Positions 1 to 10,792 are shown, counted from the first letter of the stretch. The stretch: 64,000 nt of DNA from Zoogloea sp. (GCA_016703645.1 JADJBR010000010.1:434001-498000); one strand, 5' to 3'. Made by a program: numbers and translations. Notes: a model not told the origin generated them from the letters alone.

Positions 1-1
1 C

Positions 2-3000
2 CCGGTGCCCGCCCAGCCCGAAGGAGCCGCCCACGACACGAGCACCGTTGCACCTCCCTTGCCGGACGAGCTAGATGCTGCCCTGGAACTGAGCTTCGAT
101 CTGCCCCCGGCCCCCGGCACCGAACCCACCCCAAGTCCCATCGACGACCCAAGCCTCACCATGGAGGCCGTGGATGTCACCGCAGACCTGCCCCCTGAGC
201 TTGCGGAGATCACGCTACCGGCCGGGATCGGCGAAGAAGTGGCAGAGGCGCCTGACGAAACGGAGCAGCCCAGCTTTTCCGCCCCCACGGAGCCCATGGC
301 CCCTGTCGTCATCGACGCAATCGATGATATCGAGACGATCGAAATCGCCGAGCCGGCGCCTCCGCTCGACACGATCGACTCCGCCGACCACCCCCACGAC
401 ATCGGGGGCGACGATGAGGTACCGGGAGACGACGCCGAGCTCATCGAACTCGATGAAGCCCCGGACGACAGCTCCCTGCAGGACGAAGTGCTTGACCCGG
501 ACGAGATTCGCCTGGGCAACGTCACCCTGTCCCGCCCCCTGTTCGACCTGTACCTCGCCGAAGCCCGCCAGCATGTGGCCACCCTGCGGCACGAGCTTGC
601 CCGCCTGTCGGTCAACCCCAGCCTGATCCCGACCAGCAGCGCCATCCGTGCTGCCCATACCCTGGCGGGCATTTCGGGAACGGCCCATTTTACGGCCCCC
701 CAACAACTCGCCAAGGCCCTCGAACTGGCTCAGCAGCGACTGGCCGACCACGATCAGGCCCCTAGCGTCCCCCAGTCGGGCACGCTCAATGCTGCCGCCT
801 CGGCCCTCGAAAGCATGCTTGTCCAGTTGGCCAGCCGCCAGCTACCCGAGCCCGAGCCCGACCTTGCCGATCAACTCGATGGCATTCTCGAGCCTCACCT
901 GGCGCAGGTGATTGCGCTTCATCCGGCAGCGCCCACCGAACCATCGGGCCGCATCGAGCCCGCGCCTCCCCGCACCGTCGACGCCCCGGCAGTGATCAGC
1001 GCACCTCTGCGCGACGAACTCGACCCGGAATTGCTGCCGATCTTCCTCGACGAAGGCAACGAACTCTTCGACAGCCTCGACGCAGCCCTGCGTAGCTGGC
1101 GCGACAACCCGGCCGACGCCGGTCACCCCAGCGGTGTCGCCCGCCTCCTCCACACCCTGAAGGGCAGCGCGCGCATGGTCGGGGCCATGAGCCTGGGACA
1201 GAACCTGCACGAACTGGAAACGCGCCTCGAGCGGGCGCGCAGCCAGGACCCTTCCGGCCAGGGCATCATCGATGAACTCGAGAGCGCGCTGGATCAGGCC
1301 CGTCAGTCCCTCGAAGGCCTGCAGCAGCCCCTCCCGGTAGTCGCCGAAAGTGCGGCGGCAGGTACGACAAACGAAGAGACCGCGCCAGTTCAGCCTGGCG
1401 ATGTCGCCGCTCCGGGTGCCCGGGTCCAGCTACGGGTCGAAGCCAACCGGATCGACCAGTTCGTCAATGAAGCGGGCGAAATCAGCATCGCGCGCACTCG
1501 CATCGAAGGCGAACTGCGCACCCTGCGCCGTTCCCTGCTCGACCTCACCGAGAACGTCATCCGCCTGCGCAACCAGTTGCGCGAAGTGGAGATCCAGGCC
1601 GACACGCAGATGCAGTCCCGACTCTCCCAGGTCGAGACCCAGCACACCGAGTTCGACCCCCTGGAGATGGACCGCTACACCCGCCTCCAGGAGCTGACCC
1701 GGATGATGGCGGAGAGCGTCGGCGACGTCACCACGGTGCAGCAGAACCTGCTCAAGAACCTGGACGGCGCTGAATCGGCGCTCCACGCCCAGTCCCGCAT
1801 GGCGCGCGAACTGCAGCAGTCCCTGATGCATGTGCGCATGGTGCCCTTCGACAGCCTGGCCGAGCGTCTCTACCGGCTGGTGCGACAGACGGCCAAGGAA
1901 CTCGGCCGCCGGGCCAACCTGGACATCATTGGCGGCCAAATCGAAGTCGACCGCAGCGTGCTCGACGCCATGACGGCGCCCCTTGGTCACCTTGTCCGCA
2001 ACGCCGTGGCCCACGGCATCGAGCCGCCCGACGCACGGCGTGCCGCCGGCAAACCCGAGATTGGTCAGATCAATCTGCGGGTGTCCCACGAGGGCAACGA
2101 GGTGGTGATGGAGTTCCGCGATGACGGCGCCGGACTCGATTTCGACCGTATCCGTGCCCAGGCCATCGAAACCGGCCTGCTGGGGCCCGGAGAGGAAGCT
2201 GACGACAAGCGCCTGACCAATCTGATCTTCGTTCCGGGCTTCACCACCGCCAGCCTGTCCAGTCTGGCCGGCCGGGGTGTCGGCATGGATGTGGTCAAGA
2301 GCGAGACCGCGGCGGTGGGCGGCCGCATCAGCGTCGACACCACGCCCGGCCAGGGGACATGCTTCCGTATCCACCTGCCCCTCACCCTCGCAGTCACCCA
2401 GGCTTTGCTCGTGCGTGCGGGCAACCGCACCTTCGCCATTCCGTCCTCAATGGTGGCCCAGGTGCTCGAACTCAAGGCGGCAGCCCTGGAAAAGCTGAGG
2501 GCGGATCAGGGTACCGAGTGGCTCGGCGAGCATTTCGGCTACCGCTACCTGCCGCGCTTGCTGGGAGATTTCGAATCCATGCCCCAGGTCGAGCGCTTCA
2601 ACTGGGTACTGCTTCTGCGCGCCGGCAGCGAAACCGTCGCCCTGCATGTGGATGCCCTGCGCGGCAATCAGGAAGTGGTGGTCAAGAACGCGGGGCCCCA
2701 GTACGCCCGGATGGTGGGTTACTCCGGTGCCACGGTGCTTGGCGATGGCGAGATCGTGCTCATCCTCAACCCGGTGGCCCTGGCCGCCCGCAGCCCGGCG
2801 TCCGGCGACGAGGTCACGCTGCAGACAGCGGTTCAGGCGCCGAGTCACCCCACCGTGATGGTGGTGGACGACTCCCTCACCGTCCGCAAGATCACCGGTC
2901 GACTGCTCGAAAGGGAAGGCTACCGCGTGATCACAGCGAAGGACGGCGTGGACGCCCTCGAACAATTGCTGACTGTCCGGCCGGACGTGATCATCGCCGA

Positions 3001-3220
3001 CATAGAGATGCCACGCATGGACGGCTTCGACCTGACCCGCAACGTCCGTGCCGACAGCAAGCTCAAGGGCGTGCCGATCATCATGATCACCTCCCGGACA
3101 GCCGATAAGCACAAGCGCTATGCGGAAGAAATCGGCGTCAATCACTACCTTGGCAAGCCCTACGATGAGGACATCCTGATCGGGCTGATCCGCGGATTCG
3201 CCCCGGTCACGGAGGCCTGA
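2..3220 (+). CDS. Chemotaxis-type hybrid histidine kinase (CheA/ChpA-like), 5' end outside window
   Basis: C-terminal part of a large CheA-type kinase of the Chp/Pil twitching-motility group. The frame is open to the window edge, so the GTG at 5 is probably not the true start. After an acidic, Pro-rich linker (residues 1-170) there are two Hpt domains with phospho-acceptor His at about 218 (motif AAHTLAGIS) and 383 (HTLKGSARMVG). A dimerisation segment, an HATPase with N-box (HLVRNAVAHGIE) and G-boxes (GRGVGMDVV) and a CheW-like domain follow. A C-terminal REC domain (from about 949) has its acceptor Asp near 999 (ADIEMPRMDG). ChpA proteins usually run to 1,900 or more residues with more Hpt domains, which fits truncation by the window. 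Partner pilGHIJ genes would lie upstream, out of view. Confidence 0.9.
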   Translation, partial: PVPAQPEGAAHDTSTVAPPLPDELDAALELSFDLPPAPGTEPTPSPIDDPSLTMEAVDVTADLPPELAEITLPAGIGEEVAEAPDETEQPSFSAPTEPMAPVVIDAIDDIETIEIAEPAPPLDTIDSADHPHDIGGDDEVPGDDAELIELDEAPDDSSLQDEVLDPDEIRLGNVTLSRPLFDLYLAEARQHVATLRHELARLSVNPSLIPTSSAIRAAHTLAGISGTAHFTAPQQLAKALELAQQRLADHDQAPSVPQSGTLNAAASALESMLVQLASRQLPEPEPDLADQLDGILEPHLAQVIALHPAAPTEPSGRIEPAPPRTVDAPAVISAPLRDELDPELLPIFLDEGNELFDSLDAALRSWRDNPADAGHPSGVARLLHTLKGSARMVGAMSLGQNLHELETRLERARSQDPSGQGIIDELESALDQARQSLEGLQQPLPVVAESAAAGTTNEETAPVQPGDVAAPGARVQLRVEANRIDQFVNEAGEISIARTRIEGELRTLRRSLLDLTENVIRLRNQLREVEIQADTQMQSRLSQVETQHTEFDPLEMDRYTRLQELTRMMAESVGDVTTVQQNLLKNLDGAESALHAQSRMARELQQSLMHVRMVPFDSLAERLYRLVRQTAKELGRRANLDIIGGQIEVDRSVLDAMTAPLGHLVRNAVAHGIEPPDARRAAGKPEIGQINLRVSHEGNEVVMEFRDDGAGLDFDRIRAQAIETGLLGPGEEADDKRLTNLIFVPGFTTASLSSLAGRGVGMDVVKSETAAVGGRISVDTTPGQGTCFRIHLPLTLAVTQALLVRAGNRTFAIPSSMVAQVLELKAAALEKLRADQGTEWLGEHFGYRYLPRLLGDFESMPQVERFNWVLLLRAGSETVALHVDALRGNQEVVVKNAGPQYARMVGYSGATVLGDGEIVLILNPVALAARSPASGDEVTLQTAVQAPSHPTVMVVDDSLTVRKITGRLLEREGYRVITAKDGVDALEQLLTVRPDVIIADIEMPRMDGFDLTRNVRADSKLKGVPIIMITSRTADKHKRYAEEIGVNHYLGKPYDEDILIGLIRGFAPVTEA

Positions 3221-3266
3221 GGCTCAGCCAGACAGCGCTTTCATCCGGGGTGGCAGCCGGCTTGGC

Positions 3267-3272
3267 TATAAT
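3267..3272 (+). promoter_or_regulatory. Candidate -10 element for the RNB ribonuclease gene
   Basis: A perfect TATAAT lies 27 bases before the ATG at 3299, in the 78-base gap after the kinase gene. I see no good -35 at 17 bases, so the call rests on the -10 alone. Confidence 0.4.
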
Positions 3273-3298
3273 CGGGTGTTTTCCAGCCCGACCGTCCC

Positions 3299-5287
3299 AT
3301 GAATCTGCTCTTCGAAGAGGATGGTGCCTTCAAGACCGGCACCATCCTGACCGACAACGACGCCTCCCTGCAGGTGGAAACACCCCACGGCAAGCGCCTC
3401 AAACTGAAGAGCAAGGACGTGCTGATGCGTTTCGCGCAGCCTTCAGCCGGCGACCTGCTCGACCAGGCCGAAACCGAGGCCGAAGGCTTCGACACGGAAT
3501 TCCTGTGGGAAGCCTGTGGTGACGAGGAGTTTGCCTTCACCGAGTTCGCCAGGGAGTACTTCGGCCACGTGCCCACCCCGGTGGAATCCGCGGCCATCCT
3601 GCTGCGCCTCCATGCCTCTCCCATCTACTTCCACCGCAAGGGAAGGGGACGCTTCCGCAAGGCCCCCGCCGAGATCCTCCAGGCTGCCCTGGCCGGCCTC
3701 GAGAAGAAACGCCTTCAGGCGGCAGCCATCGAACGCATGCGCGACGAGCTGCTCGCCGGCCACCTGCCCGAGGAGCTCAAGCCCCTGGTCCGGCAATTGC
3801 TATACAAGCCCGACCGCAATCGCCTGGAAACCAAGGCCCTGGAGGCCGCTTGCGCCGAGAGTGGGCAGTCGCCCGCCCGGCTGATGCTTGCCTGCGGCGC
3901 CCTCGCGACCTCCCACGACCTGCACTTCGACCGCTTCCTGTTCGAACACTTCCCCGACGGCACCGAGTTTCCGCCCGTGGATGAGCCCGTGGAGCCCGGC
4001 GAACTCCCCCTTGCCTCCGTGCGTGCCTTCTCCATCGACGACGCGGCCACCACCGAGATCGACGACGCCTTCTCGGTCACACCCACCCCCGCCGGCTGGC
4101 GCATCGGTATCCATATTGCAGCCCCGGGCCTGGGCTTCTGCCGCACATCGGGCCTGGACGGCATCGCCCGCCAGCGCCTGTCTACGGTGTACATGCCGGG
4201 CAACAAGATCACCATGCTGCCCGAGGGTATCGTCAGGCGCTTCACCCTCGGCGAAGGCCGCGACTGCCCCGCCCTCTCCCTGTACCTGGACGTAAGCCGC
4301 GACCTGATCATCAGCGGCAAGCACTCCTGCATCGAGCGTGTCCCGGTGGTGGCCAACCTGCGCCACCACGACATTGAGCCCGTATTCAACGAAACCACCC
4401 TCACCGACGGCGGGCCGGACTTCCCCTGGAAGGCCGAACTGACCCTGCTGTGGGAACTCGCCACCGTGCTGGAGGCCGGCCGGGGCAAGCCCGCCGCCAA
4501 CCAGAACCTGGTGGATTACAACTTCGGCGTGGATTGGAGCGAGATCACCCCGGACGGCCCCGGCCGCATTGAAATCGGCCGCCGCGCCCGTGGCTCGCCC
4601 CTCGACAAGCTCGTTGCCGAACTGATGATTGCGGCCAACAGCACGTGGGGCAAGGCCTTGGCCGACGCCGGCATCCCGGCCCTGTATCGCGCCCAGACCG
4701 GCGGCAAGGTCCGCATGACCACGGCCGCGGCGCCCCACGAGGGCTTGGGTGTGGACTGCTATGCATGGTCCAGCTCCCCCTTGCGCCGCTATGTGGATCT
4801 GGTCAATCAATGGCAGCTCATCGCCTGGCTGCAGGGTACCGAGCCGGCCTTTCCCCCCAAGTCACCCGAGTTGATCGCCGCCATGCGCGATTTCGAACTG
4901 ACCTACGCTGCCTACGCCGACTTCCAGCGCGGCATGGAGCGCTACTGGTGCCTGCGCTGGCTGCGCCAGGCCGGCCATCCGGCCATGAATGCACGGGTGC
5001 TGCGGGAAAGCCTGGTGCGTCTCGAAGACATCCCCCTGATCTTCAAGGTGCCCTCCATGCCCACCCTTCCCCCGGGCACGCGGGTCCGCCTCTCCATCGA
5101 CAGTACCGACCTCATCGACGTCGAAGTGCGCGCCACCTATCTGGAAACCCTGGCGGCATCCAGTGGTGAGCCCATCGAGCTGGATGAGGAGGAACTGCCC
5201 CCGGCCCTCGCAGTGGCATCGGATGGGCCCGGCGAAACCGTCCCCGCTCCGGTCGCCACCGACCCATCCCCCAACCCGGCAGCCTGA
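3299..5287 (+). CDS. RNB-domain exoribonuclease (RNase II/R family)
   Basis: Hydrolytic 3'-5' exoribonuclease of the RNase II superfamily, 662 aa. The N-terminal 70 residues look like a small beta-barrel RNA-binding domain. The RNB catalytic core starts near residue 240 with the metal-binding Asp cluster FSIDD...TEIDDAF, followed by YMPGNKITMLPE and a C-terminal core segment with SSPLRRYVDL. A short S1-like tail (TRVRLSIDSTDLIDVEV) precedes an acidic, Pro-rich end. It is shorter than E. coli RNase R (about 813 aa) and lacks its basic tail, so no rnb or rnr symbol is given. The ATG follows a TATAAT by 27 bases. The tonB-like gene starts 6 bases after the stop, so they are probably cotranscribed. 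Confidence 0.88.
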   Translation: MNLLFEEDGAFKTGTILTDNDASLQVETPHGKRLKLKSKDVLMRFAQPSAGDLLDQAETEAEGFDTEFLWEACGDEEFAFTEFAREYFGHVPTPVESAAILLRLHASPIYFHRKGRGRFRKAPAEILQAALAGLEKKRLQAAAIERMRDELLAGHLPEELKPLVRQLLYKPDRNRLETKALEAACAESGQSPARLMLACGALATSHDLHFDRFLFEHFPDGTEFPPVDEPVEPGELPLASVRAFSIDDAATTEIDDAFSVTPTPAGWRIGIHIAAPGLGFCRTSGLDGIARQRLSTVYMPGNKITMLPEGIVRRFTLGEGRDCPALSLYLDVSRDLIISGKHSCIERVPVVANLRHHDIEPVFNETTLTDGGPDFPWKAELTLLWELATVLEAGRGKPAANQNLVDYNFGVDWSEITPDGPGRIEIGRRARGSPLDKLVAELMIAANSTWGKALADAGIPALYRAQTGGKVRMTTAAAPHEGLGVDCYAWSSSPLRRYVDLVNQWQLIAWLQGTEPAFPPKSPELIAAMRDFELTYAAYADFQRGMERYWCLRWLRQAGHPAMNARVLRESLVRLEDIPLIFKVPSMPTLPPGTRVRLSIDSTDLIDVEVRATYLETLAASSGEPIELDEEELPPALAVASDGPGETVPAPVATDPSPNPAA

Positions 5288-5293
5288 GCCCCG

Positions 5294-6232
5294 ATGTTGC
5301 AGGCACTCCGCCGCCGCGTATGGGCGTCCCCGTCGAAACCACCGACCGATCCATGGCCGGTTTTCACGGGGACGACTGCACGTTACGCCCTTGAATGGGG
5401 CGTAGGCTTGTCCCTCAGCCTGCACGCCATCATCCTGTCCGTTCACTTCGTGATGCCGGATGTCAGCAAGTTCAAGCGGCAGGACAAGGGGCTCGAAGTG
5501 GTGCTGGTCAATTCCCGCCATGCCCAGCGTCCGGACAAGGTGGACGTGCTGGCCCAGACCCATCTCGACGCGGGCGGCACCGGAGACAAGTCGGGGCGCA
5601 TGGCCACGCCACTGCCGCCCCAGGAGCGCTCCCGGGTCGGTGACGGACTGGTCGAAGCCCAGCGCCGCAGCGAACAGCAACAGGCACCCCAGATGCAGAT
5701 CATGGCGGGAACCAAGGGCAAACCCATTCAAGTGGATGCCCAACAGGTCAATCCCACCGAGTCGCCCAACCCCGTCTCCGGCTATGACCTCCTCGACAGT
5801 TCCGCCGCCGTGGCGCGCATCGAGGCCCAGATCGACAAGGATCTGGTGGACTACGCCGCACGCCCCCGCAAGAAGTTCATCGGCGCCCGCGCCGGCGAGT
5901 ATCGTTTCGCCCAGTATGTCGAAGACTGGCGCCAGAAGATTGAGCGCGTCGGCACCCTCAACTACCCGCCGGCCGCCCGCGGCAAGATGTACGGCAGCCT
6001 GCTGCTGTCCATCAGCATCGGCGCCAATGGCAACGTCCGCCATGTGGAGATCCAGCGCTCGTCGGGCAACAAGATCCTGGATGACGCGGCGATCCGCATC
6101 GTTCAACTGGCGTCTCCATTCCCGGCCTTTCCGGAGAACATCCGCAAGGACACGGACGAGATCGTGATCACCCGCACGTGGAAATTCACCAACGCCGACA
6201 TGGTCAAGACGGACAACTCCGAACAACCCTAA
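5294..6232 (+). CDS. TonB-like energy transducer protein
   Basis: 312-aa protein with one N-terminal transmembrane segment (about residues 33-56, [20 protein letters not shown]) after a short cytoplasmic basic part. A long Gln/Pro-containing periplasmic spacer follows, and a TonB C-terminal domain from about residue 210 (NYPPAARG... then [13 protein letters not shown]). The family couples the proton-motive force of an ExbB/ExbD-type complex to outer-membrane receptors. No exbB, exbD or receptor gene is nearby, so its partner is unknown. The start is 6 bases after the ribonuclease stop, and aroE begins 13 bases downstream, suggesting one transcript. Confidence 0.8.
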   Translation: MLQALRRRVWASPSKPPTDPWPVFTGTTARYALEWGVGLSLSLHAIILSVHFVMPDVSKFKRQDKGLEVVLVNSRHAQRPDKVDVLAQTHLDAGGTGDKSGRMATPLPPQERSRVGDGLVEAQRRSEQQQAPQMQIMAGTKGKPIQVDAQQVNPTESPNPVSGYDLLDSSAAVARIEAQIDKDLVDYAARPRKKFIGARAGEYRFAQYVEDWRQKIERVGTLNYPPAARGKMYGSLLLSISIGANGNVRHVEIQRSSGNKILDDAAIRIVQLASPFPAFPENIRKDTDEIVITRTWKFTNADMVKTDNSEQP

Positions 6233-6245
6233 GCGAGCACGCCCC

Positions 6246-7067
6246 ATGGACCGCTACGCAGTGATCGGCAACCCGATCTCCCACAGCAAGTCACCCCGCA
6301 TTCATGGCCTCTTTGCCGCCCAGACCGGCCAGACCCTTGTCTACGAGGCCCTCCTTGGCCCCCTCGACGCTTTCGCGGCCACCGTGCAGGCCTTTCGTGC
6401 CGTTGGCGGACGCGGGCTCAACGTCACCGTCCCCTTCAAGCTGGAGGCCTTCGATCTGGCGGATCACCACACGCCGCGCGCGCGGGCTGCCGGTGCGGTG
6501 AACACCCTGGCCTTCGGCTCCGACGGCATCCTCGGCGACAACACCGATGGGGCCGGCATCCTGCGCGACATCACCATCAATCAGGGCTGCCCCGTCGAAG
6601 GCCGCCGGGTTCTCCTCCTCGGCGCTGGTGGCGCCGCACGGGGAACCGTGCTGCCATTGCTTGAAGCCGCCCCGGCGACCCTTGTGATCGCCAACCGCAC
6701 GGCCAGCAAGGCCGCCGAGCTGGCCGAAGAATTTTCCAGCGCAGGCATGACGCCCCCCCTGGGCTGCGGCTTCGCAGAACTTGCAGGGCAGCGTTTCGAC
6801 GTCATCATCAATGCCACCAGTGCCAGCCTTTCCGACGCAGCCCCCGACCTGCCCGTCGGCCTCTACGCCCCGGGCAGCCTGGCCTACGACATGATGTATG
6901 GCAGGGGTGACACCCCCTTCCTGCGTGCCGCCCGGGCACAGGGAGCAGCCCACCTCTGCGACGGCCTGGGCATGCTGGTCGAACAAGCTGCCGAGAGCTT
7001 CCAGCTTTGGCGCGGCGTCCGCCCCGAAACCGCCCCCGTGCTGGCGCAGCTTCGCGCCAGCCTCTGA
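6246..7067 (+). CDS. aroE: Shikimate dehydrogenase (NADP+)
   Basis: Cytoplasmic enzyme reducing 3-dehydroshikimate to shikimate in aromatic amino-acid synthesis. The 273-aa length is normal for AroE. The substrate-binding motif [13 protein letters not shown] sits at the N-terminus, NVTVPFK carries the catalytic Lys, NTDGAG follows, and GAGGAARG is the NADP-binding glycine loop. The C-terminal [14 protein letters not shown] is typical. It sits between the tonB-like gene and mtgA, with 13- and 10-base gaps, in a run of same-strand genes. Confidence 0.96.
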   Translation: MDRYAVIGNPISHSKSPRIHGLFAAQTGQTLVYEALLGPLDAFAATVQAFRAVGGRGLNVTVPFKLEAFDLADHHTPRARAAGAVNTLAFGSDGILGDNTDGAGILRDITINQGCPVEGRRVLLLGAGGAARGTVLPLLEAAPATLVIANRTASKAAELAEEFSSAGMTPPLGCGFAELAGQRFDVIINATSASLSDAAPDLPVGLYAPGSLAYDMMYGRGDTPFLRAARAQGAAHLCDGLGMLVEQAAESFQLWRGVRPETAPVLAQLRASL

Positions 7068-7077
7068 CCCCTCCCCC

Positions 7078-7770
7078 ATGCACACCCTCTGGCGCTGGAC
7101 CCGGCGCGCGCTGCTGGCCCTGGTCCTGGTCTTCGTCGCATGGCATGTCTGGCTGCTCGGGCAGGTGCTGTGGTGGAAATGGGTGCCCCCCTCCGAAACC
7201 AGTTTCATGAGCCTGCGTCTGGACGAACTCAACGAGAAGAAGCCCGATGCCGAACTGCGCTACCGCTGGGTGCCCTACGAACAGATCTCCCTGCACCTGA
7301 AGCGTGCGGTCGTGGCGGCCGAGGACGACAAGTTCGTCGATCACGAGGGCTTTGACTGGGATGGCATCCAGAAAGCCATCGAAAAGAACCAGAAGAAGGG
7401 CAAGGCCGTCGCGGGTGGCTCCACCATCAGCCAGCAACTGGCCAAGAACCTTTTCCTGTCCCCATCCCGCAGCTATTTCCGCAAGGCGGAAGAGGCGATC
7501 ATCACCGTCATGATCGAAGCACTCTGGGACAAACGCCGCATCCTTGAGGTGTATCTCAATGTCGTCGAGTGGGGCAACGGCATCTTCGGCTGCGAAGCGG
7601 CGGCCCAGCGCTACTACAAGACCTCCGCCGCACGCCTCAGCCCGCCCCAGGCCGCCCGGCTGGCGGTGATGCTGCCCAACCCCCGCAAGTACGAAACGAC
7701 CTTCGGCCCCCGTCTGGCGGCCCACGCGGCACGCATCCAGGGACGCATGCACCATTCGGAAGTCCCCTGA
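7078..7770 (+). CDS. mtgA: Monofunctional peptidoglycan glycosyltransferase
   Basis: 230-aa GT51 enzyme that polymerises lipid II into glycan strands without a transpeptidase domain. The frame is open farther upstream, but the ATG at 7078 comes 10 bases after the aroE stop and gives a normal N-terminus: a short basic stretch and one transmembrane anchor (about residues 10-30). GT51 motifs are all present: AAEDDKFVDHEGFD with the catalytic Glu, GGSTISQQLAKNLFL, KAEEAIITVMIE and EVYLNVVEWGNGIFG. No penicillin-binding domain follows. Confidence 0.95.
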   Translation: MHTLWRWTRRALLALVLVFVAWHVWLLGQVLWWKWVPPSETSFMSLRLDELNEKKPDAELRYRWVPYEQISLHLKRAVVAAEDDKFVDHEGFDWDGIQKAIEKNQKKGKAVAGGSTISQQLAKNLFLSPSRSYFRKAEEAIITVMIEALWDKRRILEVYLNVVEWGNGIFGCEAAAQRYYKTSAARLSPPQAARLAVMLPNPRKYETTFGPRLAAHAARIQGRMHHSEVP

Positions 7771-7881
7771 TCACACGCGCCGGTCCGGTATTTCTGCACA
7801 CCCTTCGAGTACTTCAGCCCCTGCCCTCGGAAAGGCCCTTGGGGTAGAATGCCCTGCTTTTCCCCAGTCGCGCCTCCCTTG

Positions 7882-8910
7882 ATGCAATTCGCCGGATTTA
7901 CCTTGCGAAACAATCTGTTCGTTGCGCCCATGGCCGGCGTCACGGACCGTCCCTTCCGCCAGCTTTGCAAGAAGATGGGGGCGGGTGTCGCCGTGTCCGA
8001 GATGGTCACCTCCAACTCCCTGCTCTACGGCAGCGCCAAGACCCAGCGGCGCGCCAACCATGACGGCGAGGTTGACCCCATCTCGGTGCAGATCGCCGGC
8101 GCCGATCCCGCCATGATGGCCGAGGCGGCGCGCCACAATATCGATCGCGGCGCACAGATCATCGACATCAACATGGGTTGCCCGGCCAAGAAGGTCTGCA
8201 ACGTGATGGCCGGCTCCGCGCTGATGCAGGACGAACCCCTGGTGGCCCGCATCCTCGAGGCCGTGGTGGGCGCCGCGGGCAACATCCCCGTGACCCTCAA
8301 GTTCCGTACCGGCTGGAACAAGGCCAACAAGAACGCGCCGATGATCGCCCGCATCGCCGAGGAGTCCGGCATCCAGCTGATCGCCATCCACGGCCGCACC
8401 CGTGCCTGCCAATACACCGGAGAAGCCGAGTACGACACCATCGCCGACGTGAAGACCCGGGTACGCATCCCGGTCATCGCCAACGGCGACATCACCACGC
8501 CCCAGAAGGCCAAGTTCGTGCTCGACTACACCGGCGCGGACGGCATCATGGTCGGCCGCGCCGCCCAGGGTCGCCCCTGGATCTTCCGCGAGATCGAACA
8601 CTTCCTGCAGACCGGGAAAGAGCTCCCCCCGCCCCTGGTCTCCGAGATCCTGCAAGTGTGCAAGGAACACCTCGCCGACCTCTACGCCTTCTATGGTGAA
8701 GACACCGGCGTGAAGATCGCCCGCAAGCACATCAGCTGGTATACCAAGGGTCTGGTCGGCTCGGCCCAGTTCCGCAAGACCATGAACACCCTGCCGACCG
8801 TACAAGAACAAATTGCCGCCATTGACGAGTTCTTCGGCCGGCTCGCTGACAGAGACAGCCGACTGGTCTATGCAGACCCCGAAGAATTTCCTCAGGAGCT
8901 TGCCGCATGA
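7882..8910 (+). CDS. dusB: tRNA-dihydrouridine synthase B
   Basis: 342-aa FMN-dependent enzyme that reduces specific uridines of tRNA (U17 in the E. coli DusB). The ATG at 7882 is preferred over the in-frame ATG at 7849 because it yields the family N-terminus MQFAGFTLRNNLFVAPMAGV. Visible motifs: APMAGVTDRPFR, NMGCPAKKVC with the catalytic Cys, AIHGRTR and a C-terminal ARKHISWYTKGL. The stop overlaps the fis start (ATGA at 8907-8910), the classic dusB-fis operon in which fis is translated from the dusB message. Confidence 0.95.
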   Translation: MQFAGFTLRNNLFVAPMAGVTDRPFRQLCKKMGAGVAVSEMVTSNSLLYGSAKTQRRANHDGEVDPISVQIAGADPAMMAEAARHNIDRGAQIIDINMGCPAKKVCNVMAGSALMQDEPLVARILEAVVGAAGNIPVTLKFRTGWNKANKNAPMIARIAEESGIQLIAIHGRTRACQYTGEAEYDTIADVKTRVRIPVIANGDITTPQKAKFVLDYTGADGIMVGRAAQGRPWIFREIEHFLQTGKELPPPLVSEILQVCKEHLADLYAFYGEDTGVKIARKHISWYTKGLVGSAQFRKTMNTLPTVQEQIAAIDEFFGRLADRDSRLVYADPEEFPQELAA

Positions 8911-9146
8911 GCAGCACGAGCAATGACATCGCCGACTCCGTCTGTCGCGCGCTGGATACCTATTTCCGGGATCTGGACGGCGAAAAACCCAACGCGCTGT
9001 ACGAGATGGTCATCAAGAACGTCGAGCGCCCGATGCTTGAGTTCGTTCTCAAGCAGGCCGGCGGCAACCAGACCCTCTGTGCAGAGATGCTCGGCATCAA
9101 CCGCAATACCTTGCGTCGCAAGCTCTCCGAGCACGAACTCCTCTAA
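8907..9146 (+). CDS. fis: Nucleoid-associated regulator Fis
   Basis: 79-aa DNA-bending protein of the Fis family. The C-terminal helix-turn-helix is clear ([20 protein letters not shown]). The N-terminal part matches the dimerisation region but lacks the longer N-terminal arm of the 98-aa E. coli protein, as is usual in betaproteobacteria. Its ATG overlaps the dusB stop, so translational coupling is expected. Confidence 0.95.
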   Translation: MSSTSNDIADSVCRALDTYFRDLDGEKPNALYEMVIKNVERPMLEFVLKQAGGNQTLCAEMLGINRNTLRRKLSEHELL

Positions 9147-9198
9147 TCGTTTCCCCGTTATTTGCGCCGCGAATCCTCGCGGCTTTCCCGAGAAGCCC

Positions 9199-10779
9199 AT
9201 GAAAGTCACCCAAGCCCTGCTCAGCGTCTCCGACAAGACCGGCGTCATCGAATTTGCCCGCGAGCTGTCCGCCCTCGGCATCAAGCTGCTGTCCACCGGC
9301 GGCACCGCCAAGTCCCTGCGTGATGCCGGCCTGCCGGTGACCGATGTCTCCGACTACACCGGCTTCCCCGAGATGCTCGACGGCCGCGTCAAGACCCTGC
9401 ACCCCAAGGTGCACGGCGGCATCCTGGCCCGTCGCGACCTGCCCGAGCACCTGGCAAAGCTGGAGGAGCACAGCATCCCCCGCATCGATCTGGTGGTGGT
9501 CAACCTCTACCCCTTCCAGGCCACCGTCGCCAAGGCCGACTGCACCCTGGAAGACGCCATCGAGAACATCGACATCGGCGGCCCCACCATGGTCCGCGCC
9601 GCGGCCAAGAACCACGGCAATGAGGCCGGCGGTGTCGGCATCGTGACCGATCCCGAAGACTACGCGGCCATTGTCGCCGAGCTGAAGGCCAACGCCGGCG
9701 CGCTGGCTTACAAGACCCGCTTCGACCTGGCCCGCAAGGCCTTCACCCACACCGCCCGCTACGACTCGGCCATCTCCAATCACCTGACCGCCCTGGCGGA
9801 AGACGGCAGCAAGATGGCCTACCCGGAGCGCTTCCAGCTGGCCTTCGACAAGGTGCAGGACCTCCGCTACGGCGAGAACCCCCACCAGAGCGCCGCCTTC
9901 TACAAGGAGACCTCCGCTCCCGCCGGCGCCATCGCGGCCTACAACCAGGTGCAGGGCAAGGAGCTGTCCTACAACAACATCGCCGACTCCGACGCCGCCT
10001 GGGAATGCGTCAAGGCTTTTGACTCAGTTGCCAACACTGTGGCCTGCGTGATCGTCAAGCACGCCAACCCCTGCGGCGTGGCCGTCGCCGCCAGCCCGCT
10101 CGAAGCCTACAAGAAGGCCTTCTCCACCGACCCCACCTCCGCCTTCGGCGGCATCATCGCCTTCAACACCACGGTTGATCGCGCCGCCGCCGAAGCGATC
10201 AGCGCCCAGTTCCTGGAAGTGCTCATCGCCCCCGCCTACACCGACGAAGCCCTCGAACTGCTCAAGGCCAAGCAGAACGTCCGCGTGCTGATCGTGCCCC
10301 CGGGTGCCGTCAAGCAGCCTGACTACAAGCGCGTGGGCGGCGGCCTGCTGGTGCAGAGCGCCGACTTCGCCCCGATCACGGCGGCCGACCTGAAGGTCGT
10401 CACCAAGCGTGCGCCCACCGAGCAGGAACTCGGCGACCTGCTGTTCGCGTGGCGCGTGGCCAAGTACGTCAAGTCCAACGCCATCGTCTACTGCAAGGAC
10501 GGCATGACCATCGGTGTCGGCGCCGGCCAGATGAGCCGGGTGGACTCCACCCGCATCGCCAAGATCAAGGCCGAGAACGCCGGCCTCGTGATCCCCGGCT
10601 GCGTGGTGGCCTCGGACGCCTTCTTCCCCTTCCGTGACGGCCTCGACGTGCTGGCCCAGGCCGGCGCCACCGCGGTCATCCAGCCCGGTGGCTCCATGCG
10701 CGACGCCGAGGTCATCGCCGCCGCCGACGAACAGGGCATTGCCATGGTTCTGACCGGCTTCCGTCATTTCCGCCACTGA
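9199..10779 (+). CDS. purH: Bifunctional AICAR transformylase / IMP cyclohydrolase
   Basis: 526-aa enzyme for the last two steps of IMP synthesis. The frame is open back to 8923 across fis, but the ATG at 9199 gives the standard start [15 protein letters not shown]. The N-terminal MGS-like cyclohydrolase domain (to about 200) includes [13 protein letters not shown] and [13 protein letters not shown]. The AICARFT domain has [13 protein letters not shown] and [10 protein letters not shown]. It ends with the usual GFRHFRH. purD follows 13 bases later. Confidence 0.97.
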   Translation: MKVTQALLSVSDKTGVIEFARELSALGIKLLSTGGTAKSLRDAGLPVTDVSDYTGFPEMLDGRVKTLHPKVHGGILARRDLPEHLAKLEEHSIPRIDLVVVNLYPFQATVAKADCTLEDAIENIDIGGPTMVRAAAKNHGNEAGGVGIVTDPEDYAAIVAELKANAGALAYKTRFDLARKAFTHTARYDSAISNHLTALAEDGSKMAYPERFQLAFDKVQDLRYGENPHQSAAFYKETSAPAGAIAAYNQVQGKELSYNNIADSDAAWECVKAFDSVANTVACVIVKHANPCGVAVAASPLEAYKKAFSTDPTSAFGGIIAFNTTVDRAAAEAISAQFLEVLIAPAYTDEALELLKAKQNVRVLIVPPGAVKQPDYKRVGGGLLVQSADFAPITAADLKVVTKRAPTEQELGDLLFAWRVAKYVKSNAIVYCKDGMTIGVGAGQMSRVDSTRIAKIKAENAGLVIPGCVVASDAFFPFRDGLDVLAQAGATAVIQPGGSMRDAEVIAAADEQGIAMVLTGFRHFRH

Positions 10780-10792
10780 TCCGCGCCCTCCC

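Noticed and set aside
5..7. GTG at 5 as the start of the CheA-like gene
   Set aside because: The frame stays open to the window edge, and the family is much longer, so the gene most likely begins upstream of the window.
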